DNA of 64,000 bases from Salinicola lusitanus. GTDB taxonomy: Bacteria; Pseudomonadota; Gammaproteobacteria; Pseudomonadales; Halomonadaceae. A program made the position numbers and the translations under genes. The notes beneath the pieces were generated by a model, which worked only from the letters and a program-made list of their open reading frames with translations, was not told the origin of the DNA and made no database searches. The DNA lies in assembly GCF_003206045.1 (NCBI RefSeq), contig NZ_PZJM01000003.1, positions 505,778 to 569,777 of the forward strand, in the 5' to 3' direction. This document shows positions 10,818 through 19,462 of the stretch, piece after piece (positions within the stretch are counted from its first letter, which is position 1; each line of letters opens with the position of its first letter).

Positions 10818-12752
10818 ATGACTCGCGGTAATCTCACTCGCCTGGCCAACGGCCTGATGTCGACGGGGCGCCGCCGCCAGCCGCAAGGCGTCTTCAGTTG
10901 GCTGCTGAAGTGCTATGCGGCCGTCATTGCCCTGTGGGTGATCTGGACGACGATCTTCTCCACGGCGGACGTGCTGGCGCTGACCATCGTCTTCCTGACC
11001 CTGATGCTCGTGCTGGTGTTCTTCCTGATCGCGCCCAACGACAAACCCGGAGCGGAGACGCCGAGTCCGCTCGACTGGGGTCTGGTGGTTGCCAGTGCCG
11101 CCTGCGCCATCTTCTTCATCGGTTCGATCGACGATCTGGCCAACCGGATCAGCCTGTTGACGCCGCTGACCTCGGCACAGCTCGGCTTCGGTGTGCTGAT
11201 CACCCTGCTCACCCTGGAGGCCACACGTCGCACCGTCGGTCTCGGCCTGACCCTCATCGCCACCGTTTTCATCATCTACAATCTCGCCGGGCACCTGCTG
11301 TCGGGGATGTTCCGTCACGGCTACCTGCCGCTATCCTATTTCATCGACGTCAACGTCTATACCAGCGACGGACTGTTCGGCGTTCCGGTTCGCGTCGCCG
11401 CCACCTACGCCTTTCTGTTCGTGATGTTCGGGACCTTTCTCGACAGCGTTCGCGGCGGCGATTTCTTCTTCAATCTCGCCGCCCGCCTGACCGGGCGCTC
11501 GACCGGCGGGCCGGCCAAGGTCGCGGTGATCTCCTCGGCGCTGTTCGGTACGGTTTCCGGAAGCCCCACCGCGGACGTGGTCACCACCGGCTCCATCACC
11601 ATTCCACTGATGCAGCGCCTCGGTTTCTCGCGCAACCTGGCGGCCGGGATAGAAGTCGCCGCCTCCACCGGAGGCAGTATCCTGCCGCCGGTCATGGGCT
11701 CGGTCGCCTTCATCATGGCCGAGTACACCGGCATCGCCTACAGCGAGATCATCATCGCCGCGCTGGTCCCCGCACTGCTCTACTACATGGGCGTACTGGT
11801 GCAGGTGCACCTGTACTGCAAGCGCCACGGGCTCGGCCAGCTGGCAGCCGAGGAGGTGCCGTCATGGTCTACCGTAATGCGTGGCGCCTGGCTATTCCTG
11901 ATCCCGCTGGCGGCGATGGTGATTCCGCTGGTGATCGGTTACTCGCCGACCTTCGTGGCGCTGTTCGGCACCGGCGCGATCGTGATCTGCTCGCTGTTCA
12001 GTCGCCGACACCGGCTGACACCGAAGTCGCTGCTCGACGCCCTGGCCACCACCACCTTTCGCATGGTCGGCGTCACGGCCGCCTGCGCCGCGGCAGGACT
12101 GGTGATCGGCGGCATCACCATGACCGGCCTCGCGACCAAGTTCTCCTCGATCGTGATGCTGCTGGCCGGCGACAGCACCTTCATGACGCTGTTCTTCACC
12201 GCGATCATCACCATCATCCTCGGCATGGGCATGCCGACACCCAGCGCCTACATTCTGGCCGCCGTACTGCTCGGACCGACCCTGGTCAACACGCTCGGGC
12301 TGCCGGTGATGTCGTCGCATCTGTTCATCCTCTACTACGCGGTACTCTCGGCATTGACGCCACCGGTCGCCGTCGCGGCCTACGCGGCATCGGCGATCTG
12401 CGGGGGTAACCCGGTGAGCATCGCGGCGCAGGCGGTACGCCTGGCGATCTTCGCCTTCGTGTTCCCGTTCGCCATCGTCTACAACCCCAGTATCACGCTG
12501 GACGGCACGCTGCTGAGCTGCGGGCTGGAGATCGCCCAGGCCTTCATCGCGACCCTGGCCATCGCCATTGCCACCGAGGGCTATCTCCGCCAGCGGTTGT
12601 CTCCCGGCGTACGACTTCTGCTGATGGCTGCCGGGCTGACCCTGCTCTCTCCGAGCGGCTGGCCCGTACTCGGCGGCCTCATCGTGGTTGCCGTCATCGT
12701 CGCGTATCAACTGTCCGGCGCTGGCGCTCGTCGCCCGGCAACCCATCCGTGA
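10818..12752 (+). CDS. TRAP transporter fused permease (DctQM type)
   Basis: The 644-residue integral membrane protein combines a small DctQ-like N-terminal membrane module (about residues 20-170) with a DctM-like large module, as in the 4TM/12TM fused permeases that pair with TAXI receptors. Family-typical motifs include FGTVSGSPTADVVTTG, GGSILPPVMGSVAF and GMGMPTPSAYIL. It works with the receptor encoded just upstream to drive Na+-coupled uptake. Confidence 0.9.
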   Translation: MTRGNLTRLANGLMSTGRRRQPQGVFSWLLKCYAAVIALWVIWTTIFSTADVLALTIVFLTLMLVLVFFLIAPNDKPGAETPSPLDWGLVVASAACAIFFIGSIDDLANRISLLTPLTSAQLGFGVLITLLTLEATRRTVGLGLTLIATVFIIYNLAGHLLSGMFRHGYLPLSYFIDVNVYTSDGLFGVPVRVAATYAFLFVMFGTFLDSVRGGDFFFNLAARLTGRSTGGPAKVAVISSALFGTVSGSPTADVVTTGSITIPLMQRLGFSRNLAAGIEVAASTGGSILPPVMGSVAFIMAEYTGIAYSEIIIAALVPALLYYMGVLVQVHLYCKRHGLGQLAAEEVPSWSTVMRGAWLFLIPLAAMVIPLVIGYSPTFVALFGTGAIVICSLFSRRHRLTPKSLLDALATTTFRMVGVTAACAAAGLVIGGITMTGLATKFSSIVMLLAGDSTFMTLFFTAIITIILGMGMPTPSAYILAAVLLGPTLVNTLGLPVMSSHLFILYYAVLSALTPPVAVAAYAASAICGGNPVSIAAQAVRLAIFAFVFPFAIVYNPSITLDGTLLSCGLEIAQAFIATLAIAIATEGYLRQRLSPGVRLLLMAAGLTLLSPSGWPVLGGLIVVAVIVAYQLSGAGARRPATHP

Positions 12753-12784
12753 ACACGCCCTGACCCCCAACAAGGAGCATCGAC

Positions 12785-13657
12785 ATGACCCTCGAAAGAC
12801 GAACGGCCCCCCAGGCCTGGCAGCTCGACCCGCTGGTGCTGGACGACCAGATCCGAGCCTTCCTGCGTGAAGATATCGGCTACTTCGATCTCACCGCGAC
12901 GCTGCTGATCGACCCCGAGCTGCCCGGACGCTTCGAGATGCGCGCTCGGGAACCGATGACGCTCGCCGGCCTTGCCGCTGCCGCCCGCGTCTTCACGTTC
13001 TACGACGCCAGCATTCAGGTCGAGGTGCTGGCAAGGGATGGCCAGCAGGTCGACAAGGGCACCACCCTGCTCAGGATCGCAGGTCCGGCGCGCAGCATTC
13101 TGACCGCCGAACGCACCGCACTGAACCTGGTTCAGCATCTTTCCGGCATTGCCACCGTCACCGCGGCCTATATCGAGCGGATCGCCGGCACCCGGGCGCA
13201 ATTGATCGATTCCCGCAAGACCACGCCAGGGCTCCGCGCCATGGAGAAGCACGCCGTGGCCTGCGGTGGCGGTCGCAATCACCGCCTGGGTCTGGACAAC
13301 GGCATCATGCTCAAGGACAACCACATCGCCGTCTGCGGCAGCATCACCGCCGCCGTCGCCCGCGCCAGGTCCAGCGTGCCGGTGCTGACCAAGGTCGAGG
13401 TCGAGTGCGACCGCCTCGACCAGGTGGAAGAAGCGCTCGCCGCCGGGGCCGACGTGATCATGCTCGACAACATGGCGGTGGAAGAGATGCAGCGGGCGGT
13501 GGCCATGGTCGATGGCCGTGTCCTGCTGGAGGCTTCCGGTGGCGTGCGCCTGGAGACCATTCGCGCCATCGCCGAGACCGGCGTCGACTTCATCTCGGTC
13601 GGACGCATCACGCAGTCGTCGCCAGCGCTGGACATCGGCCTCGACGACGCGGAGTGA
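12785..13657 (+). CDS. nadC: Quinolinate phosphoribosyltransferase (NadC) homologue in the nic operon
   Basis: The 290-residue protein has the NadC signature blocks: ERTALNLVQHLSGIAT, DSRKTTPGLR, GGGRNHRLGL, LKDNH, EVE, LDN and EASGG. NadC makes nicotinate mononucleotide from quinolinate and PRPP with loss of CO2. All the usual active-site residues I can place are present, so it looks functional. Its place is unusual: it lies inside a nicotinate degradation operon, 5 bp before a fusion protein that may produce PRPP. AAGGAG lies upstream of the ATG. It may be an ordinary NAD-synthesis paralogue or act on another pyridine carboxylate; a ModD-type relative is less likely. Confidence 0.82.
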   Translation: MTLERRTAPQAWQLDPLVLDDQIRAFLREDIGYFDLTATLLIDPELPGRFEMRAREPMTLAGLAAAARVFTFYDASIQVEVLARDGQQVDKGTTLLRIAGPARSILTAERTALNLVQHLSGIATVTAAYIERIAGTRAQLIDSRKTTPGLRAMEKHAVACGGGRNHRLGLDNGIMLKDNHIAVCGSITAAVARARSSVPVLTKVEVECDRLDQVEEALAAGADVIMLDNMAVEEMQRAVAMVDGRVLLEASGGVRLETIRAIAETGVDFISVGRITQSSPALDIGLDDAE

Positions 13658-13662
13658 GCGGG

Positions 13663-15723
13663 ATGCGTTCGAACAATCCGCCGCGCGGCTTACTGGTACT
13701 GGTCGTCGGCCCCAGCGGGGCCGGCAAGGATACCCTGATGGAGCGGGCGCTGACCGACTACGCCTGCACCCGGCACGTGATCCTGGCGCGGCGGATCATC
13801 ACCCGTCCTGCCGGTGCGGGCGGTGAGGATCATCAGGCGATGAGCGACGCGGATTTCGACGCGGCGCTCGACGCCGGCGAGTTCCTGATCCACTGGCGTG
13901 CGCACGGCCTGCGCTATGCGCTGCCCGCGGCGATTCGTGATGACCTGGCCCGCGGGCGCACGGTGCTGGCCAATGTGTCGCGCAAGGTCATCGGCGCCAT
14001 CGCCGAACTGGGGCTGCCGGTCTCGGTGATCGAAGTCACGGCAGCGCGCGAGGTGCGCGCCCAGCGCCTGGCGATGCGTGGGCGCGAAACCGCCAGCGAC
14101 ATCCTCGGCCGGCTCGAGACGCTGGCGTGGCAGCCACCGCAGGGCGTGGACCACTACTGCATCGATAACGGTGCCGACCTGGACACCGGCATCGAACGCT
14201 TTCTCATCGCGCTGGCCCGGGCCTGTGGTGGCGACACGCCGATTCGCCACCTGCCGATCGATAGCGGTCCTCGCCTGATCGGCTTCCTGTCACTCCGCCA
14301 CCCGCTGCACGATGCGATACAGGCGCTGCCCACGCCCCGCGTCGAGGTCGACATCCTCGGCCGGCCGCTGGTGCTGGAAGTGCAGTGGGTCGACGACGAT
14401 CACTGGCTGGCTCCCGACGCCATCGGCCTGGCGCGCGCTACCCTGGCCCGGCTCGGGCTGATCGCCGGCATGTCCTTGCAGTTGCAACCGGCACCGCCGC
14501 CTGCCGGCGCACCGGCGCTGCGGCGCAAGCTTCGCGGTCAGTCATTGAACGAAGACGAGTTCTTCGGCGTGGTCCACGACATCGCCGACAACCGCTTCGA
14601 CGAAGCCTCGACCGGGGCATTCCTGGCCAGCCTGGCCAATCACCTCGACGACGACGAGATCATCGCGCTGACCCGCGCCCGGGCCCGGATCGCCCAGACG
14701 CTGCACTGGGATCGCCCGATGGTGGTCGACAAGCACTCGATCGGTGGACTCCCCGGCAGCCGGATCACGCTGATCGTGATCCCGATCGTCGCCGCGCATG
14801 GGCTGACCATTCCCAAGGCGTCGTCGCGGGCGATCACCTCGCCGGCCGGCACCGCCGATACCATGGCGCTGTTTGCCAACGTCGAGCTCGGCCCGGACGA
14901 CGTCCGCCGCGTCGTCAACGGGGCCAACGGCTGTATCGTCTGGAACGGACATCTGTCGCACACGCCTTTCGACGACATGACCAACGCCATCGTGCGGCCG
15001 CTGGATCTGGACTCGGCGCGGATGAGCGTCGCTTCCATCCTGTCCAAGAAGCTGGCCGCCGGCGTCACCCATCTGGTCGTCGATCTGCCGACAGGGCCCC
15101 AGGCCAAGTTGCCGACCCGGGAGAAGGCGCAGGAGCTGAAGCGGCTGATGGAGTCGGTGGGTGCCGCGCTCGGCATCCGGGTACTGGCACGGATCACCGA
15201 CGGCACTCAGCCGGTGGGCAGGGGCATCGGCCCCAACCTGGAAGCACGCGATGTCCTCCAGGTGCTGAACAACGACCCCGACGCGCCGCAGGACCTGCGT
15301 GACAAGGCGCTCGATTTCGCCGGTGCCCTGCTCGACTGGGCGCCGGACGTGAGGCCCGGCGAGGGGCGGGCGCGCGCCAAGGACCTGCTCGCCAGTGGCG
15401 CGGCAAAGGCCCGCTTCGAGCGCATCATCGACCTGCAGGGTCGGCGTGGACTTCCGGCCGCGCCCGGCCCTTTTCACGCCGATATCGTCGCGCCGGCTAG
15501 CGGCCGCATCGACCATATCGATATCTGGCGACTCAACTCGATCGCTCGACTCACCGGCGCCCCGGGCGACACACTGGCCGGACTCGACCTCGCCGCTCGC
15601 AAGGGCGAGCGGGTCGACATCGGTCAACCGCTCTACCGGCTATATGCCTCCAGCCAAGGCGCGCTCGACCGGGTCGTCGCCTTTGCCCGGACCGGCAACG
15701 CCTTCGAGCTGAAACGGGAGTGA
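13663..15723 (+). CDS. Fusion of ribose 1,5-bisphosphokinase (PhnN) and type-II thymidine/AMP phosphorylase
   Basis: The 686-residue protein has two parts. Residues about 8-190 form a guanylate-kinase-like PhnN domain with the P-loop GPSGAGKD at 16-23; PhnN phosphorylates ribose 1,5-bisphosphate to PRPP. Residues about 198-686 form a pyrimidine-nucleoside-phosphorylase-family domain with an extra N-terminal module, KHSIGG (357-362) and SSRAITSPAGTADTM (from 387), the signature of AMP-phosphorylase-like enzymes rather than classical DeoA. Those enzymes split nucleoside monophosphates with phosphate into base and ribose 1,5-bisphosphate. The two halves therefore catalyse consecutive steps. The stop of nadC and this start are 5 bp apart, and GGAG overlaps the nadC stop. 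The base accepted is unknown. Confidence 0.88.
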   Translation: MRSNNPPRGLLVLVVGPSGAGKDTLMERALTDYACTRHVILARRIITRPAGAGGEDHQAMSDADFDAALDAGEFLIHWRAHGLRYALPAAIRDDLARGRTVLANVSRKVIGAIAELGLPVSVIEVTAAREVRAQRLAMRGRETASDILGRLETLAWQPPQGVDHYCIDNGADLDTGIERFLIALARACGGDTPIRHLPIDSGPRLIGFLSLRHPLHDAIQALPTPRVEVDILGRPLVLEVQWVDDDHWLAPDAIGLARATLARLGLIAGMSLQLQPAPPPAGAPALRRKLRGQSLNEDEFFGVVHDIADNRFDEASTGAFLASLANHLDDDEIIALTRARARIAQTLHWDRPMVVDKHSIGGLPGSRITLIVIPIVAAHGLTIPKASSRAITSPAGTADTMALFANVELGPDDVRRVVNGANGCIVWNGHLSHTPFDDMTNAIVRPLDLDSARMSVASILSKKLAAGVTHLVVDLPTGPQAKLPTREKAQELKRLMESVGAALGIRVLARITDGTQPVGRGIGPNLEARDVLQVLNNDPDAPQDLRDKALDFAGALLDWAPDVRPGEGRARAKDLLASGAAKARFERIIDLQGRRGLPAAPGPFHADIVAPASGRIDHIDIWRLNSIARLTGAPGDTLAGLDLAARKGERVDIGQPLYRLYASSQGALDRVVAFARTGNAFELKRE

Positions 15724-15730
15724 TGACGCC

Positions 15731-16897
15731 ATGTCGCGGACGGATGTAAGCAACGACGCCACGGTCGACGCCTTCGGGCGTCTGATCGGCAGCCTGCTCG
15801 ATCAGAATCTCGATCAGCGCAAGCCGCCGGTGGTGACATTCTGGTGCGGTGCCGGGTTCTCCAAGGCGTGGGACCCGCGCTCCCCCACCGACGGCGAGCT
15901 GTTCGCGATCGATCTCGATGATATTCGTGACTTCCCCAACCTGCAGCACCTGATGCACGTCATCGGCTGGGAGGATTACCGTCATCTCGATTTCGAACGC
16001 TTCAAGAACCTGCGCTACGTGCTCGACATGCAGGTGCGCTATCCCGATATCCGCAACCGGTATTTCGACGATCAGAACCTGCGTCTGAGCATCAACGAGT
16101 TGCGAACGCTGGTCATGCGCCGCTTCACCGCCGCCTGCGACATTCACAACGTCGACGACGACACTCTGCGTTTCACCTCGCCTTACGACAGCGACGGCCA
16201 GCGCGCCATCGTGCGCCTGTTCGCCGCGCTGGAAGACCGTGCCAGCAGCGCCAATCTGGGCGCCAACTGGCCGCTGTACCATTTCCTGACCACCAACTAC
16301 GACTTCACCATCGAGACCATCCTCGAACACGTCTATCGCCAGAACGCGCCGGTCTTCGGCCGTCTCTATCGGGGCGTCACGCCTCAGCGGATCTGCGGCG
16401 GCACGATCTGGGAACACCTGCCGCGTACCGTCGACCGCAACGTGATCAAGATCAACGGTGGATTCGAGATTCTGCCGACGGCCCAGGGCTTCGACTTCGA
16501 ATATCGCCAGCGCAGCGACGCCGAGATTCGCCAGGAGCCGCCGCTGCTGATCCTGCCATCCCAGGTCCAGGACTACGACGAGCCCTATTTCCATCAGGTC
16601 TTCCCCAAGGCCGTGCGGCTGTTGCGGGAGACCGATGTCCTGGTGATCGTCGGGTACAGCATGCCGCAGGAAGACTCCCTGGTGCGCTTCATCCTGCGTC
16701 AGCTCGCCGAGAGCCCCTTCGACGCCACCGGCAAGCACGTCTTCGTCATCGATACCAAGAACCACGCCACCATCAAGTCGCGACTGGAAGAGATGTTCTT
16801 CTATCTGCCGCGCACCGGCTGGCCGCGCGAGCACTATTTCAGCGGCCGTTTCGAAGATTTCTGTCAACGCGTCGTCGAGCTGGGCGAGGGGCGGTAG
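15731..16897 (+). CDS. SIR2-like domain protein with a substituted catalytic histidine
   Basis: The 388-residue protein has the blocks of the SIR2_2-like superfamily: GAGFSKAW (G40-W47), TTNYD (187-191) and VIVGYSMPQEDSLVRFIL (from 305). Related proteins bind and often hydrolyse NAD+, many in phage defence. The motif that normally reads KLHG, carrying the catalytic histidine, here reads KING (Asn242), so NADase activity may be lost or altered. No second effector domain is visible. The ATG is 7 bp after the stop of the PhnN-phosphorylase fusion, with GGGAG as ribosome-binding site, so it appears cotranscribed with nicotinate genes rather than with defence genes. Confidence 0.72.
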   Translation: MSRTDVSNDATVDAFGRLIGSLLDQNLDQRKPPVVTFWCGAGFSKAWDPRSPTDGELFAIDLDDIRDFPNLQHLMHVIGWEDYRHLDFERFKNLRYVLDMQVRYPDIRNRYFDDQNLRLSINELRTLVMRRFTAACDIHNVDDDTLRFTSPYDSDGQRAIVRLFAALEDRASSANLGANWPLYHFLTTNYDFTIETILEHVYRQNAPVFGRLYRGVTPQRICGGTIWEHLPRTVDRNVIKINGGFEILPTAQGFDFEYRQRSDAEIRQEPPLLILPSQVQDYDEPYFHQVFPKAVRLLRETDVLVIVGYSMPQEDSLVRFILRQLAESPFDATGKHVFVIDTKNHATIKSRLEEMFFYLPRTGWPREHYFSGRFEDFCQRVVELGEGR

Positions 16898-16999
16898 CGC
16901 CATGCCCGCCCACTCGACGTGTCACGACCATGAGCCCGAGCGCAGCCCGCCCGTGCCGTAATCGCAATGCCCCCAGGCCTGTTCACCGAGGAAAGTGCC

Positions 17000-17755
17000 A
17001 TGACCCAGCTCTATCGCATCGGCCAGATCGTCCCGAGCTCCAACGTCACCATGGAAACCGAGATTCCCGCGATGCTGACCGCCCGGCAGCTCATCCGCCC
17101 GGATCAACGGTTCACCTTCCACTCCAGCCGAATGCGCATGAAGACCGTACGCAAGGAGGAGCTGGCCGCCATGGACGGGGAGTCCGATCGCTGTGCGCTG
17201 GAACTCTCCGATGCCCATGTCGATGTGATGGGCTATGCGTGTCTGGTCGCGATCATGTCGATGGGCCCCGGCTACCACCGTGAATCGCAGAAGCGCCTTC
17301 ATCAGCGCAGCGTCGAGAACGGGCACCCCACGCCGGTCATCACCAGCGCGGGCGCGCTGGTCGATGCGCTGAAAGTGATGAACGCCCGCCGCGTCGTCGT
17401 CGTGGCGCCCTACATGAAGCCGCTCACCGAGCTGGTGGTGAACTACATCCGCGAAGAGGGGGTCGAGGTGCTCGGTTATCGCGCCCTGGAGATACCCGAC
17501 AACCTCGATGTCGCCCGCCACGACCCGATGCGCCTGCCGGAGATCGTCGCCGAACTCGACTTCAGCGACGCCGATGCCATCGTGCTGTCGGCGTGCGTGC
17601 AGATGCCGTCGCTGGCTGCCGTTTCCAAGGTCGAGGCATTGACCGGCAAGCCCGTGGTGACCGCCGCCATCGCCACCACCTACGCCATGCTCAAGGCACT
17701 CGATCTCGAGCCCGTCGTGCCGGGTGCCGGCGCGCTGCTCTCGGGCGCCTATTGA
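17000..17755 (+). CDS. nicE: Maleate cis-trans isomerase
   Basis: The 251-residue Asp/Glu-racemase-superfamily enzyme isomerises maleate to fumarate, the last step of the pathway. The two catalytic cysteines are visible at Cys81 (GYACLVAIM) and Cys199 (LSACVQMPSL). The N-terminus LYRIGQIVPSSNVTMETEIPA is very close to NicE. The ATG at 17000 follows GAGGAAAG; the in-frame ATG at 16967 would add 11 residues and is less likely. Confidence 0.94.
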   Translation: MTQLYRIGQIVPSSNVTMETEIPAMLTARQLIRPDQRFTFHSSRMRMKTVRKEELAAMDGESDRCALELSDAHVDVMGYACLVAIMSMGPGYHRESQKRLHQRSVENGHPTPVITSAGALVDALKVMNARRVVVVAPYMKPLTELVVNYIREEGVEVLGYRALEIPDNLDVARHDPMRLPEIVAELDFSDADAIVLSACVQMPSLAAVSKVEALTGKPVVTAAIATTYAMLKALDLEPVVPGAGALLSGAY

Positions 17756-17839
17756 GCAGGGGCCTCGCCAGCAGGCAAGCCCGCGGCCGGACTGACCTGC
17801 TTTCCGCTATTCGTAAAGCCCATTATCGAGGGGATCGTC

Positions 17840-18466
17840 ATGTCTGAATCCGCCGCCAGCAACTATGCCGGCGTATGGGGCAACCGCATCGGCTTCGGCC
17901 ACAAGGCTGCCCTGCTGGTCATCGATTTCATGAAGGGATATACCACCGAAGGGGCGCCGCTCTACGCCCCGGGCGTGGTCACCGCCGTCAGGATAGGTGG
18001 TGAGCTGTTGCAGGTCGCCCGCGAGACCGCGACCCCGATCATCCACACCAATATTCGCTATCAGCCCGGCAGCTTCCAGGATGGCGGCATGTGGGTGAAA
18101 AAGGCCCCGGTGATGCGGGACATGGTCGAGGGCAACCCGCTGGCCGAATTCTGCGCCGAGGTGACGCCACGAGACGACGAACTGGTCATCACCAAGCAGT
18201 ACGCCAGTGCGTTTTTCGGCACCTCGCTGGCACCGACGCTGCATAGCCAGGGCGTCGACACGCTGATCTTGATCGGCTGCTCCACCAGCGGCTGCGTGCG
18301 GGCCACCGCCGTCGACGGCGTGCAGCACGGGTTCCGCGTCATGGTGGTCCGCGATGGCGTCGGTGATCGCCATGAAGGGCCGCACGAGGCCAACCTGTTC
18401 GACATCGACAGCAAGTATGGCGACGTCATCGACAGCGGCGAGGCCATGGCGTGGCTCAAGCGTTGA
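17840..18466 (+). CDS. nicF: Maleamate amidohydrolase (isochorismatase family)
   Basis: The 208-residue protein hydrolyses maleamate to maleate and ammonia. The cysteine-hydrolase triad is in place: Asp29 (VIDFMKGY), Lys119 (VITKQYAS) and Cys147 (GCSTSGCVRAT). Sequence and context match NicF; a nicotinamidase or plain isochorismatase is less likely because it lies 84 bp after nicE at the end of the nic run. It converges on nicR across a hairpin. Confidence 0.93.
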   Translation: MSESAASNYAGVWGNRIGFGHKAALLVIDFMKGYTTEGAPLYAPGVVTAVRIGGELLQVARETATPIIHTNIRYQPGSFQDGGMWVKKAPVMRDMVEGNPLAEFCAEVTPRDDELVITKQYASAFFGTSLAPTLHSQGVDTLILIGCSTSGCVRATAVDGVQHGFRVMVVRDGVGDRHEGPHEANLFDIDSKYGDVIDSGEAMAWLKR

Positions 18467-18469
18467 GAA

Positions 18470-18503
18470 ACCCGTGTCGAACGCCACGGCGCTCGACACG
18501 GGG
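18470..18503. terminator. Hairpin between convergent nicF and nicR
   Basis: A 10-bp perfect inverted repeat (CCCGTGTCGA / TCGACACGGG) with a 12-nt loop starts 4 bp after the nicF stop. There is no clear T-run. It is placed to end transcription of the long plus-strand nic operon and possibly also nicR. Confidence 0.55.
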
Positions 18504-18589
18504 TACGATCGGACTGCTCTCGAGAGCTCGAGGCCGACACCGATCCAGATCCAGCAGCGTCGCGCGGTGACCGGCCGGACAAGGGGTTG

Positions 18590-19081
18590 TCACTCCTCCG
18601 AGGCGTTCATCTTCTCCAGCAGATGCATGAGAGCCACGCGCTCGGCGGGATTGAGCTTGCCCATCGTCATGTCGGAGATACGCTTGGCTCGCGGCACCAT
18701 CGTCGCGACCAGCTCGCGTCCGGCCAGGGTGATGTCGACGATCACCTTGCGTTGATCGTTGGGATCGGATGACAGCGATATCCAGTCACGCGCCTTGAGC
18801 CGCTTGATCACGCCGCGGATGGTGGCGGGGTCGATGGCCGTCGCCTTGACCAGATCGGTCAGCGCGCTAGGGCCGTTGTCCATGATCGTGCAGAGCGTGA
18901 CGAACTGAATGGCGGTGAGCTGCTTGTCACAGCTCTGGCTTTGGAAGATCGCGGTATGCCGCTGATAGGCACGCCGCAGCAGATGGCCGACCTGCTCGGA
19001 GAATTCGTAGTCCTGCTGGTGGGGCGTCGCGGCGGCGTTCGGTTCCACTTCATCGACGGCATGGTCGAAGGAATTCGACAT
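18590..19081 (-). CDS. nicR: MarR-family repressor of nicotinate degradation
   Basis: The 163-residue protein has a central winged helix-turn-helix (ATAIDPATIRGVIKRLKARDWI) and the conserved QVGHLLRRAYQRHTAIFQ and MGKLNPAERVALMHLLEKM segments that I recognise from NicR. In P. putida NicR represses nicC and nicX operons and is released by 6-hydroxynicotinate. The ATG at 19081 is chosen because GGAGAG lies upstream; a TTG five codons earlier is possible. It is divergent from the molybdenum subunit gene. Confidence 0.9.
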   Translation of the reverse strand: MSNSFDHAVDEVEPNAAATPHQQDYEFSEQVGHLLRRAYQRHTAIFQSQSCDKQLTAIQFVTLCTIMDNGPSALTDLVKATAIDPATIRGVIKRLKARDWISLSSDPNDQRKVIVDITLAGRELVATMVPRAKRISDMTMGKLNPAERVALMHLLEKMNASEE

Positions 19082-19462
19082 GATCTCACTCTCCAAGCAC
19101 CATCCTCCAAGCCTCGCCCTGCCGCCACCGCCGGCCGGATACCGTCGATTCGCGTCGCGGCGGTGGGCGCAGCAAACGGCGGGGAAAGCTCAGAGCGTGG
19201 CTGTGATTTTAGGCGTAGTCGCTGTAATTTCTGGGAAAAATACTACACCATTTGGTCAAATTTCATCCACCCACAAATATAAAGAATCGCCACTCAGCTG
19301 TTTTTCATGAATTAATCAGGAGCTGATGGCGAGAAAGGAAATCATCGGCGAACGCAGGAACAGTGTCTACGCGCCTTTTTGCGCGCAACGGGTGACCCAC
19401 CGGTTCGCCAGCCAGCCTGTTTCTGGCGGAGACTTTCCCTACAACAACAGAGGCCGTAAGGC
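19082..19462. promoter_or_regulatory. Divergent nicR / molybdenum-subunit control region
   Basis: This 381-bp gap contains an AT-rich core at about 19201-19320 with several candidate promoter hexamers (for example TATAAA at 19278-19283) but none with good spacing that I can defend. AGTGTCTACGCGCC at about 19365-19378 resembles half-sites near nicX. It should carry both promoters. No coding sequence is recognisable. Confidence 0.45.

Noticed and set aside
15731..16897. Phage-defence system call for the SIR2-like gene
   Set aside because: No partner such as an Argonaute, HerA or ThsB-like gene is adjacent; the neighbours are metabolic and the catalytic histidine is replaced, so a defence label is not supported.
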